This document shows, piece by piece, positions 43,614 to 52,858 of a stretch of 63,965 nucleotides of DNA. Each line of letters starts with the position of its first letter. Position 1 is the first letter of the stretch. Both the position numbers and the translations under genes were made by a program. The notes under the pieces are model-generated. The model searched no databases, was not told where the DNA came from, and saw only the letters and a program-made list of their open reading frames with translations. This DNA comes from Caldilineaceae bacterium (lineage in GTDB: Bacteria; Chloroflexota; Anaerolineae; Caldilineales; Caldilineaceae): positions 1-63,965 of the forward strand of contig JACKBA010000037.1 of assembly GCA_020634815.1 (NCBI GenBank), given 5' to 3'.

Positions 43614-44696
43614 TTACCGCGGCGGCGTCCAGAGCGGAAGATTGACCGGCTTCACGGCACGCGCAATCTCTCTTCGATGCGCTTCGAGCCACGGCGGCAG
43701 CATGAGCTGCGTGCCCAGCTCGGCGACGGATTCATCGACCGGGAAGCCGGGACCGGCCGTGGCGAGTTCGACGATGTGCCCGTCCGGGTCGTTGGTGTAG
43801 ATGCTCTTGAAGTAGACGCGGTCCATGACAGGCGAGACGCGCAGACCGGCGCGCAGCAGTTTCTCGCGGAAGGCGAGCTGCACTTCCTCGTCCGGTACGG
43901 CAAAGGCGTAGTGGTGCGTCTGCCCGGCGCCCATGCGCACGCGCGGTTCGCGATCCGACTTGCGCTCGAAGTAGGTGATGAGCGTCCCCGGCGCGCCATC
44001 GCCCACGCCCCAGTACCAGTGCGCCGAGTCGGGGTCGTCGAAGTTGGATGTCATCTTGACGCGGCGCAGCCCCAGCGTATCGACCAGGAACGCGTTGGTG
44101 CGCTCGATGTCGGAGGCAATCGCCGTGATGTGGTGCATACCCTCCGCCAGCGCCATGTCGGCCGTAATGGCGGGCACCGGCTCCGGCCAGGTGAGCGCGG
44201 CGATGCGCGCTTCGTCGCGGTTTTGCGCGATCATGTCGGCGGGCGGCTCGCGGAAAGCCTGGCCCAGCGCGCCGGCCGCCTCGTCGACCGTCCAGCCCGG
44301 CCCGTCGGTGGCGATCTCGACGATGGTGCCGTCGGGGTCGCGCAAGTAGATCGACGTGAAGTAGTGGCGATCGAAGGGGCCGTCGACGGCGATGGCCAGG
44401 TCGGTGAGACGTCGCTTCCATTTCAGCAGCGCGTCGTAGGTCGGCACGCGCAGGGCGAAGTGGTGCGTCCCGCCGACGCCCGGTCGACCTGCCGGCGCGC
44501 CCGGCCACTCGAAGAAGGTGATAGCGGTGCCGGGGCGGCCCGTCTCGTCGCCAAAGTAGAGGTGGTAGCTCTCCGGCGCGTCGAAATTGACCGTGAGCTT
44601 GACCAGGCGCAGCCCCAGCACCTGCGTGTAGAAGTCGATCGCCCGCTGCGCGTTGGCAGCGACGATCGTGATGTGATGCAATCCTGTAATACCCAT
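43614..44696 (-). CDS. Ring-cleaving dioxygenase of the two-VOC-domain MhqO/MhqE type
   Basis: 360 residues with two homologous VOC halves. The first has GLHHITIVA, GGTHHFALRVP and DPDGTIVEIATDGPGW. The second has GMHHITAIA, GQTHHYAFAVP and DPDGHIVELATAGPGF. The paired HH and E motifs bind Fe(II). It probably cleaves a hydroquinone or catechol-like ring. GGAGGAG precedes ATG 44696. A PadR-family regulator is transcribed divergently across 176 bp. Confidence 0.88.
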   Translation of the reverse strand: MGITGLHHITIVAANAQRAIDFYTQVLGLRLVKLTVNFDAPESYHLYFGDETGRPGTAITFFEWPGAPAGRPGVGGTHHFALRVPTYDALLKWKRRLTDLAIAVDGPFDRHYFTSIYLRDPDGTIVEIATDGPGWTVDEAAGALGQAFREPPADMIAQNRDEARIAALTWPEPVPAITADMALAEGMHHITAIASDIERTNAFLVDTLGLRRVKMTSNFDDPDSAHWYWGVGDGAPGTLITYFERKSDREPRVRMGAGQTHHYAFAVPDEEVQLAFREKLLRAGLRVSPVMDRVYFKSIYTNDPDGHIVELATAGPGFPVDESVAELGTQLMLPPWLEAHRREIARAVKPVNLPLWTPPR

Positions 44697-44836
44697 TGTG
44701 CTCCTCCGTATCTCACAGCCAGCCGGCTGCCAAAACTTCGCTGCGTGTAATTGTTACGCATCTATGCAGATCCGGCAAATTCGTTTGATGTTGAATGATT
44801 TTTTGAATGTTGCGTTGGTCGCCTAGTACATCGGTA

Positions 44837-44866
44837 TTGACAATACTGTGTATTGCATAGTATACT
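44837..44866 (+). promoter_or_regulatory. PadR promoter with internal operator; predicted leaderless start
   Basis: TTGACA (44837-44842) and TATACT (44861-44866), spacing 18. Between and over them lies the inverted repeat ATACT-N11-AGTAT (44843-44863). The ATG at 44873 is 7 bp after the -10, so the transcript probably starts at the A of the start codon. The repeat is a likely autoregulatory PadR site that could also affect the divergent dioxygenase operon. Confidence 0.65.
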
Positions 44867-44872
44867 GTGAAC

Positions 44873-45244
44873 ATGGAACCGAACAACATGCCGGAGATTG
44901 ACGCTCAGACATATGAGAATCTTGCATCGGAGTTGCGTCGCGGCCTGGTCGTGCTGATGGTGCTGAGCCAGTGCGAGGAGTTGCAGTACGGCTACTCGCT
45001 CAAGCAGCGGCTGGGCGAGGCGGGGCTGGAGGTGAGCGAGGGCACGCTCTACCCGCTGCTGCGCCGCCTGGAGTCACAGGGGTTGCTGGAGAGCCGCTGG
45101 GAGGTCGTCGACGATCAGCGGCCGCGGCGCTACTACCTGCTGAGCGCGGTGGGCAAGGCGACGCTCGGCCAGTTGGTGGATGAATGGAAAAGCCTGGTTG
45201 CCACGTTGGCGCGGATGGGCATTGGAAAGGAAGCAGAATCATGA
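44873..45244 (+). CDS. PadR family transcriptional regulator
   Basis: 123 residues from ATG 44873. The winged-helix core RGLVVLMVLSQCEELQYGYSLKQRL leads to EVSEGTLYPLLRRLESQGLLESRW and PRRYYLLSAVGKATL, the typical PadR pattern of helix-turn-helix plus wing. No Shine-Dalgarno because the message is probably leaderless. Its stop overlaps the start of the HAAS membrane gene (ATGA); a PadR-HAAS pair is a common signalling unit. Confidence 0.93.
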   Translation: MEPNNMPEIDAQTYENLASELRRGLVVLMVLSQCEELQYGYSLKQRLGEAGLEVSEGTLYPLLRRLESQGLLESRWEVVDDQRPRRYYLLSAVGKATLGQLVDEWKSLVATLARMGIGKEAES

Positions 45245-46218
45245 ATGCGCAGGAATGGATCGATCGCTACGTCAACGCAGTGGGCAGCGCGCTCCCCGTG
45301 CGCGAGCGGGGCGACGTCGAGGCCGAAATCCGCTCGCTGATCCAGGACGAGTTGGAGGCGCGCGATGTCACCAACCTCGAAGATGCCGACGAAGCGACGG
45401 TGCTGGCCGTCCTCGAACAGTTCGGCCGGCCGGAAGCGCTGGCGGCCCGCTATCATGCGCCGCGCTCGCTCATCGGGCCGGCGCTCTATCCCACCTTCCG
45501 CATCGTCACGACCATCGTGCTGTTGGTGTTGACGGGCGTGTGGGTCTTTGGGATTGCCGTGAACGTGGGCATGGGGCGCGGCATGCTGGACAACCCGCTG
45601 GCGACCGTTGGCGGGCTGGTCGGCGGCCTCTTCCAGACCTTCGGCACGCTGGTCTTTGTCTTCGCCCTGATCGAAACCTTCTCGCACGGCAAGATCGAGG
45701 CCGAGGCAAAAGAAGAGGCGTGGAATCCGCGCTCGCTACCCAAGGTCGAGACCTCCGAACGCGTCAAGGTTGGCGAGTTGGTGGTCGGCATCGGTTTCAA
45801 CCTTGTCGCAATCGTGATCTTCAACGCCTACCCGGAGTGGATTTCCGCCATTTCGGTGACGGACGGGCAAGTAACGGTGACGCCGCTCCTGTCGGAGAAC
45901 TTCATGACCTTCGTGCCGTGGCTGACGCTCATGTGGTCGCTGACGATTGCGCTCAACGCGTACGTGCTGGCACAGGGACAGTGGCGACCGCTGACGCGCT
46001 GGCTGCAGATCGGCCTGTCGCTCTTCGGCCTGGCCATCCTGGGCTGGATGCTGGTCGATGGCCCGTTGCTGGCCTGGACGGCGCTGGAGCCGGTGGCCAG
46101 GCTCGTCGTCGCCATCGTCTTCGCCGTCACCGCCATCGACGCGGTGGTGCAGGTCTACCGGCAGGTGAAACGGCAGGTTGCGGCAACGGACAACGCAGGC
46201 GGCGCGCAGATGCGGTAG
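45241..46218 (+). CDS. HAAS-type membrane sensor protein paired with PadR
   Basis: 325 residues from ATG 45241, overlapping the PadR stop. The cytoplasmic N-terminus (about 1-75) is a HAAS-like region: WIDRYVNAVGSALPVRERGDVEAEIRSLIQDEL followed by VLAVLEQFGRPEALAARY. Six or more membrane spans follow, for example IVTTIVLLVLTGVWVFGIAV, GGLFQTFGTLVFVFALIE and LVVAIVFAVTAIDAVVQVY. Such proteins interact with PadR partners to transmit membrane signals, though the mechanism is poorly known. Confidence 0.82.
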   Translation: MNAQEWIDRYVNAVGSALPVRERGDVEAEIRSLIQDELEARDVTNLEDADEATVLAVLEQFGRPEALAARYHAPRSLIGPALYPTFRIVTTIVLLVLTGVWVFGIAVNVGMGRGMLDNPLATVGGLVGGLFQTFGTLVFVFALIETFSHGKIEAEAKEEAWNPRSLPKVETSERVKVGELVVGIGFNLVAIVIFNAYPEWISAISVTDGQVTVTPLLSENFMTFVPWLTLMWSLTIALNAYVLAQGQWRPLTRWLQIGLSLFGLAILGWMLVDGPLLAWTALEPVARLVVAIVFAVTAIDAVVQVYRQVKRQVAATDNAGGAQMR

Positions 46219-46223
46219 TGGGG

Positions 46224-46380
46224 AAACGTCACGAGTCAAACGTCAAACGTCAAACCGTCATGCGTGACGGGTGACGAGCTAGGCTTCATGCGGGATACTT
46301 GATGCGTAACAAGCAATGCGTCATGAAAGATGCGTCATCGACCGAGGCCAAAATCTGACGTTTGACGTTTGACTCGTGAA
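46224..46380. repeat. Heptamer array (CAAACGT/ACGTTTG, ATGCGTC types)
   Basis: GTCAAAC, GTCATGC, GATGCGT, ACGTTTG and related 7-bp units across the 236-bp gap before the tRNA nucleotidyltransferase gene; TGACGTTTGACGTTTGAC at its right end. Same family as 17866-18114. Confidence 0.82.
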
Positions 46381-46454
46381 CCCCAACCTCACCGTTCACC
46401 CGCTTCTCGTCCCCCTGCTTTGCATCTTTGCCGCTTTGCCGTCATACTCTAGCC

Positions 46455-49172
46455 ATGGGCAGCCAGGACCTCGACATCATTCTGACCCACGAACGGACCG
46501 ACTTCGACGCGCTGGCGTCGATGCTGGGTGCGTCGTTGCTATTTCAGGACGCCCTGCCCGTGCTGCCGCGGCAGATGAACCGCAACGTGCGCGACTTCCT
46601 GGCGCTCTACAAGAACCACTTTCCCTTCGTCCCACCCGACGAACTGCCACGCGGCAAGGTGCGGCGCGCGATCCTTGTCGACACGCGCGCGGCCAATTCG
46701 CCCAAGGGGACGCAGCCCGACACCGAGTACATCGTCATCGACCATCACACGGCGCTGGCGGAAAAGGACCTGATGAGCGAGGCGCGCAAGCTGCTGCCCC
46801 AAGCCCACGAACTCTGGTGCGGAGCGACGGGCGCCAACACGACGCTGCTCGTGGAGAAGCTCATCGAGTACGGCATCCCGGTGACGCGCGTCCAGGCGAC
46901 GCTGCTGGCGCTGGGCATCTACGAGGACACGGGCAACCTGACCTACGCCTCGACAACCAGCCGCGACGCGGCGGCGCTGGCGTGGCTGCTCGACCCTGAG
47001 CGCGGCGTCAACATGAGCGAAGTCAACGAGTTCCTGCACCACCCGGTCAACGACGAACAGCGCGACCTGCTCGAGGTGCTGCTGGACAACTGCGAGACCC
47101 TGGAGATCGAGGGACACAGCGTCATCATCACCATGGTGCAGGCGCCGGGCTTCAGCGACGAGCTGAGCACGCTCGCTGCGCGGCTGCGCGATTTCTACGA
47201 ACCGGACGCGCTCTTTCTCGTCGTGGACCTGGGCGACATGATCCAGGTGGTGGCGCGTAGCACGACGGACTCCATCGACGTTGGCAAGGTCGCCGAAGCG
47301 CTGGGCGGCGGCGGGCACAGCCGGGCCGCGGCTGCGCACCTGCGCGGGGCGCGGCTCAAAACGGTGCGCGCGCAGATCGAGCACCTGGTGCGCATTCATG
47401 CGCGGGCGGCGCTCACCGTGGCCGACCTGATGAGCAGCGGCCGGCCGCAGATGCTCGACCCCGACATGACCATCATCCAGGCCGACGAGATGATGCGCCG
47501 CTTCGGCCATGAAGGCTTCCCCGTCGTTACCACGGACGAAGAAGGGAGCGACCGGCTGCTGGGCGTCTTCACGCGGCGCGAGGCAGACCGTGCCATCGAC
47601 CACGGGCTGGGCGACCAGGCGGTGCGCCGCTACATGCGGTCGGGCGAGGTGTCAGTGCGCCCGGAAGACTCCATCGTGACGCTGCGCCGGCGCATGATCG
47701 ACAGCAACTGGGGACAGATCCCGGTCGTCGACGACGGAGGCGACATCATCGGCATCGTCACACGCACGGACCTGATCAAGTTGTGGGACGAGGCCTCACG
47801 GCCCGACCGCCGCGCCGGCGAGCTTGGACAGCGGTTGCGCCAGACACTCAACCCCGTCCAGCATCATCTGCTCGAACTCATCGGCGTCGAGGTGGAGCAG
47901 ATGGACTATGACGCCTATGTCGTGGGCGGCTTCGTGCGCGACCTCATGCTCGATGTCGTCAGCCGGCGCGCGCTGACGCTGGATGTAGATATCGTCATCG
48001 AGGGCGATGCCATTGCCTTTGCCCGCCACATGCAGCGCAAGTTTGGCGGCCGCGTCGTCGAGCACAAACGCTTTGGCACGGCCAAGTGGCTGCTGACGAG
48101 CGACGACGCGCCGGTCAAGCTGGCCGCGCTGCTGGCCGATCTGAATGGCGCCGGCGCGCTGAAGGATCTGCCGCCCCATCTCGACTTCGTCACCGCACGC
48201 ACCGAGTTCTACACCGAGCCGACGGTGCTGCCCACGGTGCAGCAGAGCAGCATCAAACTTGACCTGCACCGCCGCGACTTCACCATCAACACGCTGGCGC
48301 TCTGTCTCAATCCCCAGCGCTGGGGCGAACTGCTCGACTTCTGGGGCGGCCTGCCCGACCTGCGCGCCGGCCTGGTGCGCGTGCTGCACAGCCTGAGCTT
48401 TGTGGACGACCCGACGCGCATCCTGCGCGCCGTGCGCTACGAACAGCGCTTCGATTTCACCATCGAGTCGCGCACGGAGGAACTGCTCGGCGATGCGCTG
48501 GAACTGCTCGACCGGGTGACGCCGGCGCGCATTCGCCACGAGTTGGAGCGCATCCTGCAGGAGGACCGGCCGGAGAAGGCCATGCTGCGCCTCGACGAGC
48601 TGGGTATCCTGGAACAGCTTCACGCCGACCTGTGCATGACCAGCGCCATGGCAGGCCAATTCGCCGCCCTGCGTGCGCGTCGCGCCGAGCCCGACGCCGA
48701 CCCGCTTCTCGTGGAGACGCCGATCGAGCGGCTCTACATCGCCATCATCGGTTTCCCGCTGCCGGCCGCAGCGCACAAGGCGTTACAGGAACGCGTGGGC
48801 CTGCGCAACGAGACGCAGCGCCTCATGCGCAGCATGGAAATCCTGCACCGCTATCTGCCTGCCCTGGCCGACCCCAACGCCCGCCCCAGCCAGGTCGTGC
48901 AGATCCTGGACCAGGTGCTGCCGGTCAGCCTGGCGCTGATGCCGATCATCTGCCAGGACCCGCGGGTGCTCGACCACATTGAGCGCTACCGGCGGCAATG
49001 GCAGGACGTTCAGCCCGAACTGAGCGGCGACGACCTGCGCCGCATGGGCATCCCGCGTGGCGCCATTTACCGTGCCATCCTGGCCGAACTTCGCATGGGG
49101 CGGCTCGACGGCTCGATACACAGCCGGTCCGAGGAGATTGCGATCGCTGAATCACTGGCTGCCGTACAGTAA
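46455..49172 (+). CDS. DHH phosphoesterase-CBS-CBS-poly(A) polymerase/tRNA nucleotidyltransferase fusion
   Basis: 905 residues from ATG 46455. The N-terminal DHH/DHHA1 part (about 1-310) shows ILTHERTDFDALAS, a VIDHHTALAE segment, GIYEDTGNLTY and GGGGHSRAAAA. Two CBS domains occupy about 318-445 (VADLMSSGRPQMLDPDMT..., VRRYMRSGEVSVRPEDSI..., VVDDGGDIIGIVTRTDLI). The nucleotidyltransferase head is at about 465-620 with YVVGGFVRDLML and the catalytic DVDIV, then the VDDPTRILRAVRYEQRF neck. It is probably an A-adding or CCA-adding enzyme for tRNA with a cyclic-nucleotide/oligonucleotide phosphoesterase attached. A-adding enzymes of this DHH-CBS layout are known in other bacteria. Confidence 0.92.
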   Translation: MGSQDLDIILTHERTDFDALASMLGASLLFQDALPVLPRQMNRNVRDFLALYKNHFPFVPPDELPRGKVRRAILVDTRAANSPKGTQPDTEYIVIDHHTALAEKDLMSEARKLLPQAHELWCGATGANTTLLVEKLIEYGIPVTRVQATLLALGIYEDTGNLTYASTTSRDAAALAWLLDPERGVNMSEVNEFLHHPVNDEQRDLLEVLLDNCETLEIEGHSVIITMVQAPGFSDELSTLAARLRDFYEPDALFLVVDLGDMIQVVARSTTDSIDVGKVAEALGGGGHSRAAAAHLRGARLKTVRAQIEHLVRIHARAALTVADLMSSGRPQMLDPDMTIIQADEMMRRFGHEGFPVVTTDEEGSDRLLGVFTRREADRAIDHGLGDQAVRRYMRSGEVSVRPEDSIVTLRRRMIDSNWGQIPVVDDGGDIIGIVTRTDLIKLWDEASRPDRRAGELGQRLRQTLNPVQHHLLELIGVEVEQMDYDAYVVGGFVRDLMLDVVSRRALTLDVDIVIEGDAIAFARHMQRKFGGRVVEHKRFGTAKWLLTSDDAPVKLAALLADLNGAGALKDLPPHLDFVTARTEFYTEPTVLPTVQQSSIKLDLHRRDFTINTLALCLNPQRWGELLDFWGGLPDLRAGLVRVLHSLSFVDDPTRILRAVRYEQRFDFTIESRTEELLGDALELLDRVTPARIRHELERILQEDRPEKAMLRLDELGILEQLHADLCMTSAMAGQFAALRARRAEPDADPLLVETPIERLYIAIIGFPLPAAAHKALQERVGLRNETQRLMRSMEILHRYLPALADPNARPSQVVQILDQVLPVSLALMPIICQDPRVLDHIERYRRQWQDVQPELSGDDLRRMGIPRGAIYRAILAELRMGRLDGSIHSRSEEIAIAESLAAVQ

Positions 49173-49243
49173 CTGCGGGCGCTGCGCGTGCGACGGAAAG
49201 CCTCACCGGCGCGCCCGGTCGTTCGCTCTTCGTCTGCGTCATC

Positions 49244-49252
49244 TGCTACAAT
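49244..49252 (+). promoter_or_regulatory. Extended -10 (TGCTACAAT)
   Basis: TGC-TACAAT 54 bp before ATG 49306, without a clear -35; same form as at 40311 and 57533. Confidence 0.45.
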
Positions 49253-49305
49253 TCATCTCACAGCGGTGACGTGGCAGTAGGACTCGCACTGCGAGGAGAG
49301 AGACG

Positions 49306-49623
49306 ATGGACCTGCGTTTCTGGGCCGACCTTTCGGTTATCTACCTCATCGGTATGCAGCTTGTCCCGACGATCCTGATGATTGTCGTGCTCTATTTCAT
49401 CGCGCGCGGCGTCATGATTGCACGGCGCAAGGCAACGACCGGCGTCAAGCTGGCGCAGTACTACGTCGGCATTGCCCGCACGCAGACGAGCCGCTTCGCC
49501 GACAAGGCGGCCGACCCGCTGGTTCGCAGCCATGCCGAGGCGGCGCGCGGCGAAGCCATCGCCCGCAGCTTGCTGCCAAACCGCCCGTCGTCCGTCACAT
49601 CAACAAAGGAGCAAGATGCATGA
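49306..49623 (+). CDS. Small single-span membrane protein
   Basis: 105 residues; GAGGAGAG precedes ATG 49306. One membrane span (VIYLIGMQLVPTILMIVVLYFIARG, about 10-34) is followed by a basic cytoplasmic helix (QTSRFADKAADPLVRSHAEAARGEAIAR). Unrecognised. Its stop overlaps the next gene's start (ATGA), and the pair 49306-49832 looks like a two-gene membrane unit. Confidence 0.65.
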   Translation: MDLRFWADLSVIYLIGMQLVPTILMIVVLYFIARGVMIARRKATTGVKLAQYYVGIARTQTSRFADKAADPLVRSHAEAARGEAIARSLLPNRPSSVTSTKEQDA

Positions 49624-49832
49624 GCCAGAAGATGCGCTCAGTGCTGGTCGGTGTCGTAGCCGGCGCCTTCTTGGGCGCGGCCTTTGCCTGGGTCGCCAGC
49701 GATTCGGATGACGTGGGCGAGGGCGATGCCGTCGCCGCCGTCAAACAACTCGGCCCAATGGACTACTTCGCCCTGGGTATTGCCATTCTCGGCCTGGCAC
49801 GCCAGTTCGGCGGCATGCTCAAGAAGTCATAG
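49620..49832 (+). CDS. Small membrane protein, 70 residues
   Basis: Starts at ATG 49620 within the stop of the previous gene, with AAGGAG about 9 bp upstream. Membrane span at about 7-26 (SVLVGVVAGAFLGAAFAWVA), an acidic turn (SDSDDVGEGD), then a second hydrophobic stretch (MDYFALGIAILGLARQFGG). Function unknown. Confidence 0.65.
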   Translation: MSQKMRSVLVGVVAGAFLGAAFAWVASDSDDVGEGDAVAAVKQLGPMDYFALGIAILGLARQFGGMLKKS

Positions 49833-49950
49833 TCGAAGCTCCGCGCGATGCTATTGTCTGCCGCGTCCGGTACATTTTCGACCTTTTGACGCCTGACGGG
49901 GCAGTGTAAGACAATCTCCCAGCCGACAATCAACCACAAAGGAGTGCCAG

Positions 49951-51342
49951 ATGAGTGTGAATCTTGGGAGCGCCGAACGGCCGCTGCGGGCGGCGATTAT
50001 TGGCGCCGGCCCGTCGGGTTTCTATGCGGCGGCGGCGTTGTTCAAAGAGGGCATTCACGTCACCGTCGATCTCTTTGACCGCCTGATCGCCCCGCACGGT
50101 CTCGTGCGTTACGGCGTGGCGCCCGACCACCAGAACATCAAGGCCGTCGCCAAGACCTACGACCGCACGGCTGCCGAGCCGGGCTTCCGCTATTTCGGTA
50201 ACGTCGACTTCGGCAAGGACATCACCCACGAAGAACTGAAGAAGCACTACGACGTCATCTTCTACACGACCGGCGCGCAATCAGATCGCAAGCTGGGCAT
50301 TCCCGGCGAGGATCTGCCCAACAGCATGTCGGCCACCGAGTTCGTGGCCTGGTACAACGGCCATCCGGATTACCGCGACCTGGCCGTCGACCTGAGCTGC
50401 AATGCCGCCATCGTCGTGGGCGTAGGTAACGTGGCCATGGACGTGGCGCGCGTGCTGGCCAAATCCATCGACGAACTGGAAGACACCGACATCGCCGACC
50501 ATGCGCTCAAGGCGCTGGCCAAGAGCAACGTCAAGGACATCTACGTCGTGGCGCGGCGCGGCCCGGCCCAGGTGAAGTTCACCAACGCCGAAATCCGCGA
50601 GATGGGCCACCTGGCGATTGCCGACACCATCGTGCTCGACAACGAACTCAAGCTCGACCGCGCCTCCAGCGCCGAGATCGAGGGCGACACCGCCATGCAG
50701 AAGAATCTCGACTACATGCGTGCCTTTGCCGAGATCGGCGCGACCGGCAAGCCGCGGCGCGTCCACTTCCGCTTCCTCCTGTCGCCGGTGGAGATCATCG
50801 AGGAGAATGGCAAGATCGCGGCCGTCAAGATGGAGCGGAACGAACTGCGCGCTTCGGTGAGCGGCGACATCAAGGCCTCCGGTACGGGCAAGTACGAGAC
50901 TATCCCGGCCGGCATGATTTTGCGCTCCGTCGGCTACAAGGGCGTGCCCATGCCGGGTGTTCCCTTCGATGCGCGCCACGGCGTCATCCCCAACGAAGTC
51001 GGCCGCGTGGTCGACCTGGAGACGGGCCGCGTCGTGCCGGGCGAATACGTGGCCGGCTGGATCAAGCGCGGCCCAACCGGCGTCATCGGCACCAACAAGC
51101 CCGATGCCATCGAGTCGGTCAACAGCATGTTCGACGACCTGCAGAAGAACAAGCTCGAAGCGGCGGCCGACCCCGACCCGGAGGCCATCCCCGCCCTTTT
51201 GAAAGAGCGCGGTGTCCGCTATGTGACGAAGGACGAGTGGAAGAAGATCGACGCCGTCGAAGTTACCGAAGGCAAGAAACGCGGCAAGCCGCGCGTCAAG
51301 ATCGTCAAGCGGGCCGACATGTTGGCGGTGCTTGAGAGCTAG
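49951..51342 (+). CDS. FAD-dependent ferredoxin/adrenodoxin-type NADP+ reductase (FprA-like)
   Basis: 463 residues; GGAG precedes ATG 49951. FAD-binding AIIGAGPSGFYAAAALF at about 16-32, VRYGVAPDHQNIKAV typical of adrenodoxin reductases, NADP-binding IVVGVGNVAMDVARVLAKS at about 153-171, and the C-terminal RGPTGVIGTNKPDAIESV. It probably passes electrons between NADPH and ferredoxin. An intrinsic terminator follows at 51365-51399. Confidence 0.92.
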   Translation: MSVNLGSAERPLRAAIIGAGPSGFYAAAALFKEGIHVTVDLFDRLIAPHGLVRYGVAPDHQNIKAVAKTYDRTAAEPGFRYFGNVDFGKDITHEELKKHYDVIFYTTGAQSDRKLGIPGEDLPNSMSATEFVAWYNGHPDYRDLAVDLSCNAAIVVGVGNVAMDVARVLAKSIDELEDTDIADHALKALAKSNVKDIYVVARRGPAQVKFTNAEIREMGHLAIADTIVLDNELKLDRASSAEIEGDTAMQKNLDYMRAFAEIGATGKPRRVHFRFLLSPVEIIEENGKIAAVKMERNELRASVSGDIKASGTGKYETIPAGMILRSVGYKGVPMPGVPFDARHGVIPNEVGRVVDLETGRVVPGEYVAGWIKRGPTGVIGTNKPDAIESVNSMFDDLQKNKLEAAADPDPEAIPALLKERGVRYVTKDEWKKIDAVEVTEGKKRGKPRVKIVKRADMLAVLES

Positions 51343-51364
51343 CCTGACAATCCTCTCACCTGAC

Positions 51365-51399
51365 AGGTCTGCTGGCCACTGTGGCCGGCAGACCTTTTT
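51365..51399 (+). terminator. Rho-independent terminator
   Basis: AGGTCTGCTGGCCA (51365-51378) pairs with 51382-51395 (one G-T wobble) around a 3-nt loop, followed by TTTT. It lies 23 bp after the reductase stop. Confidence 0.9.
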
Positions 51400-51555
51400 G
51401 TTTGCAAATCGTGCTTGTGGATGGCAGCGCACCTGCTTGCACCGATAATCGTGAGCACTCTTGCGGCGTGGTGTATCATGGCCGAGTTATCTTGCGGCTA
51501 TCGGCGCACAGGACGCCAGTATAAAGACCTTCACACTGCGAGAAAGGAAATTCTC

Positions 51556-52470
51556 ATGCGCATTGGAGTGTTGCTCGACGCCGGCGCCCCGCTCAAAAGC
51601 GTGGTCAGCCAGGTGACGCAGGCGGAGGAAGCCGGCTTTGCCTCGGCATGGCTGCCCAACATTTTTGCCAACGATGCACTGACCGTGCTGGCGTTGGCCG
51701 GCGCCCACACCAGCCGCATCGAGTTAGGCACGGCGGTGGTGCCGACCTTTCCGCGCCATCCCACCGCGCTGGCGCAGCAGGCGCTGACCGTGCAGGCTGC
51801 CACCGGCGGCCGGCTGACACTGGGCATCGGCCTCAGCCACAAGCCGGTCATCGAGCAGATGATGGGGCTGGACTTCAGCAAGCCCGTGCGCCACATGCGC
51901 GAGTATCTGGCTGCGCTCACGGCGCTGCTCTCCGGCCAGCCGGCCAACTTCGACGGCGACGTCTATCGCATCCACATGCAACTCACCGTGCCCGACGCAC
52001 CGCCGCCGCCCGTGCTCGTCGCCGCGCTCGGCCCGCAGATGCTGAGCGTCGCCGGGCGCATGGCCGCGGGCACGATTACGTGGATGGGCGGCCCCACCTA
52101 CCTGGCGCAGGATGTGGTGCCGGCCATCCACGCCGCGGCGCAGGAAGCGGGCCGGCCCGCCCCGCGTATCGTCGCCGGCTTCCCCATCGCCGTCACCGAC
52201 CAGGTGGAGGCGGCCAAGGCGGCGGCACGGCGTCTCTTTGCTGTCTACGCCACGCTGCCCTCCTACCGCGCCATCCTCGACCGCGAGGGTGCCGCCGATG
52301 CGGCCGACATTGCGATCATTGGCGACGAGCAGACGGTCGCCGCGCAGGTGGCGCGCCTGGCCGCCGCCGGCGTCACCGACCTCAACTGCGCGTTCTATCC
52401 GGTCAAGGAAGATCCGGACGTGCAGGCGCGCAGCTATGCCGCGCTGGCGCGGCTGGCCGTGTTGCAGTGA
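51556..52470 (+). CDS. Luciferase-like monooxygenase (LLM class, F420-dependent type)
   Basis: 304 residues; GAAAGGAAA precedes ATG 51556. TIM-barrel features: AEEAGFASAWLPNIF, HTSRIELGTAVVPTFPRHPTALAQQALTVQ, TGGRLTLGIGLSHKPVIEQMMGLDF, then PPVLVAALGPQMLSVAGRMAAGTITWMGGP. These are classical for F420-dependent LLM oxidoreductases; F420 rather than FMN is inferred from the subgroup. The gene would use coenzyme F420 that this organism must synthesise elsewhere. Confidence 0.85.
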   Translation: MRIGVLLDAGAPLKSVVSQVTQAEEAGFASAWLPNIFANDALTVLALAGAHTSRIELGTAVVPTFPRHPTALAQQALTVQAATGGRLTLGIGLSHKPVIEQMMGLDFSKPVRHMREYLAALTALLSGQPANFDGDVYRIHMQLTVPDAPPPPVLVAALGPQMLSVAGRMAAGTITWMGGPTYLAQDVVPAIHAAAQEAGRPAPRIVAGFPIAVTDQVEAAKAAARRLFAVYATLPSYRAILDREGAADAADIAIIGDEQTVAAQVARLAAAGVTDLNCAFYPVKEDPDVQARSYAALARLAVLQ

Positions 52471-52858
52471 ACACTTGGTGCGCCCCTTCGGACAGCCCGA
52501 AGTGAGCCACGGCTTTGTAGTGACGACTTTAGTCGTTCCGTTGTTGGCACTACACGACTGAAGTCGTCACTACAAGCAACTCCAGCAGATTCTACCCTGC
52601 GCCGACAAGTTTGAGATCGACAGGTCCGAAGAGACAGTAGATTTACCTGACACTTTTGTCGGCATCTTGCTCTTCAAGCGGCCCACTGTCGGTTTCCTGT
52701 CGCTACCCTGGGTCTCGAATGTCGGCATGCCGGCGGGGGCGGCTGCTACAATAAGGCGAGACCGACGCACTGCAACGCAGGGACCCCGAAAACAACGCAG
52801 GCGAACAAGCCATGTTCAGCAACTCAGGTTTCCCAACTTCCCGAAAAGGAGTCTGATC
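52471..52858. other. Intergenic region with an inverted repeat and possible promoter
   Basis: No gene. TAGTGACGACTTTAGTCGT (52518-52536) and ACGACTGAAGTCGTCACTAC (52554-52573) form an inverted repeat whose arms are themselves palindromic. TGCTACAAT at 52744-52752 is an extended -10 that could start the next gene. Confidence 0.65.

Noticed and set aside
52518..52573. Terminator after the luciferase-like gene
   Set aside because: The inverted repeat has no T-tract and its arms are separately palindromic; kept as a repeat instead.
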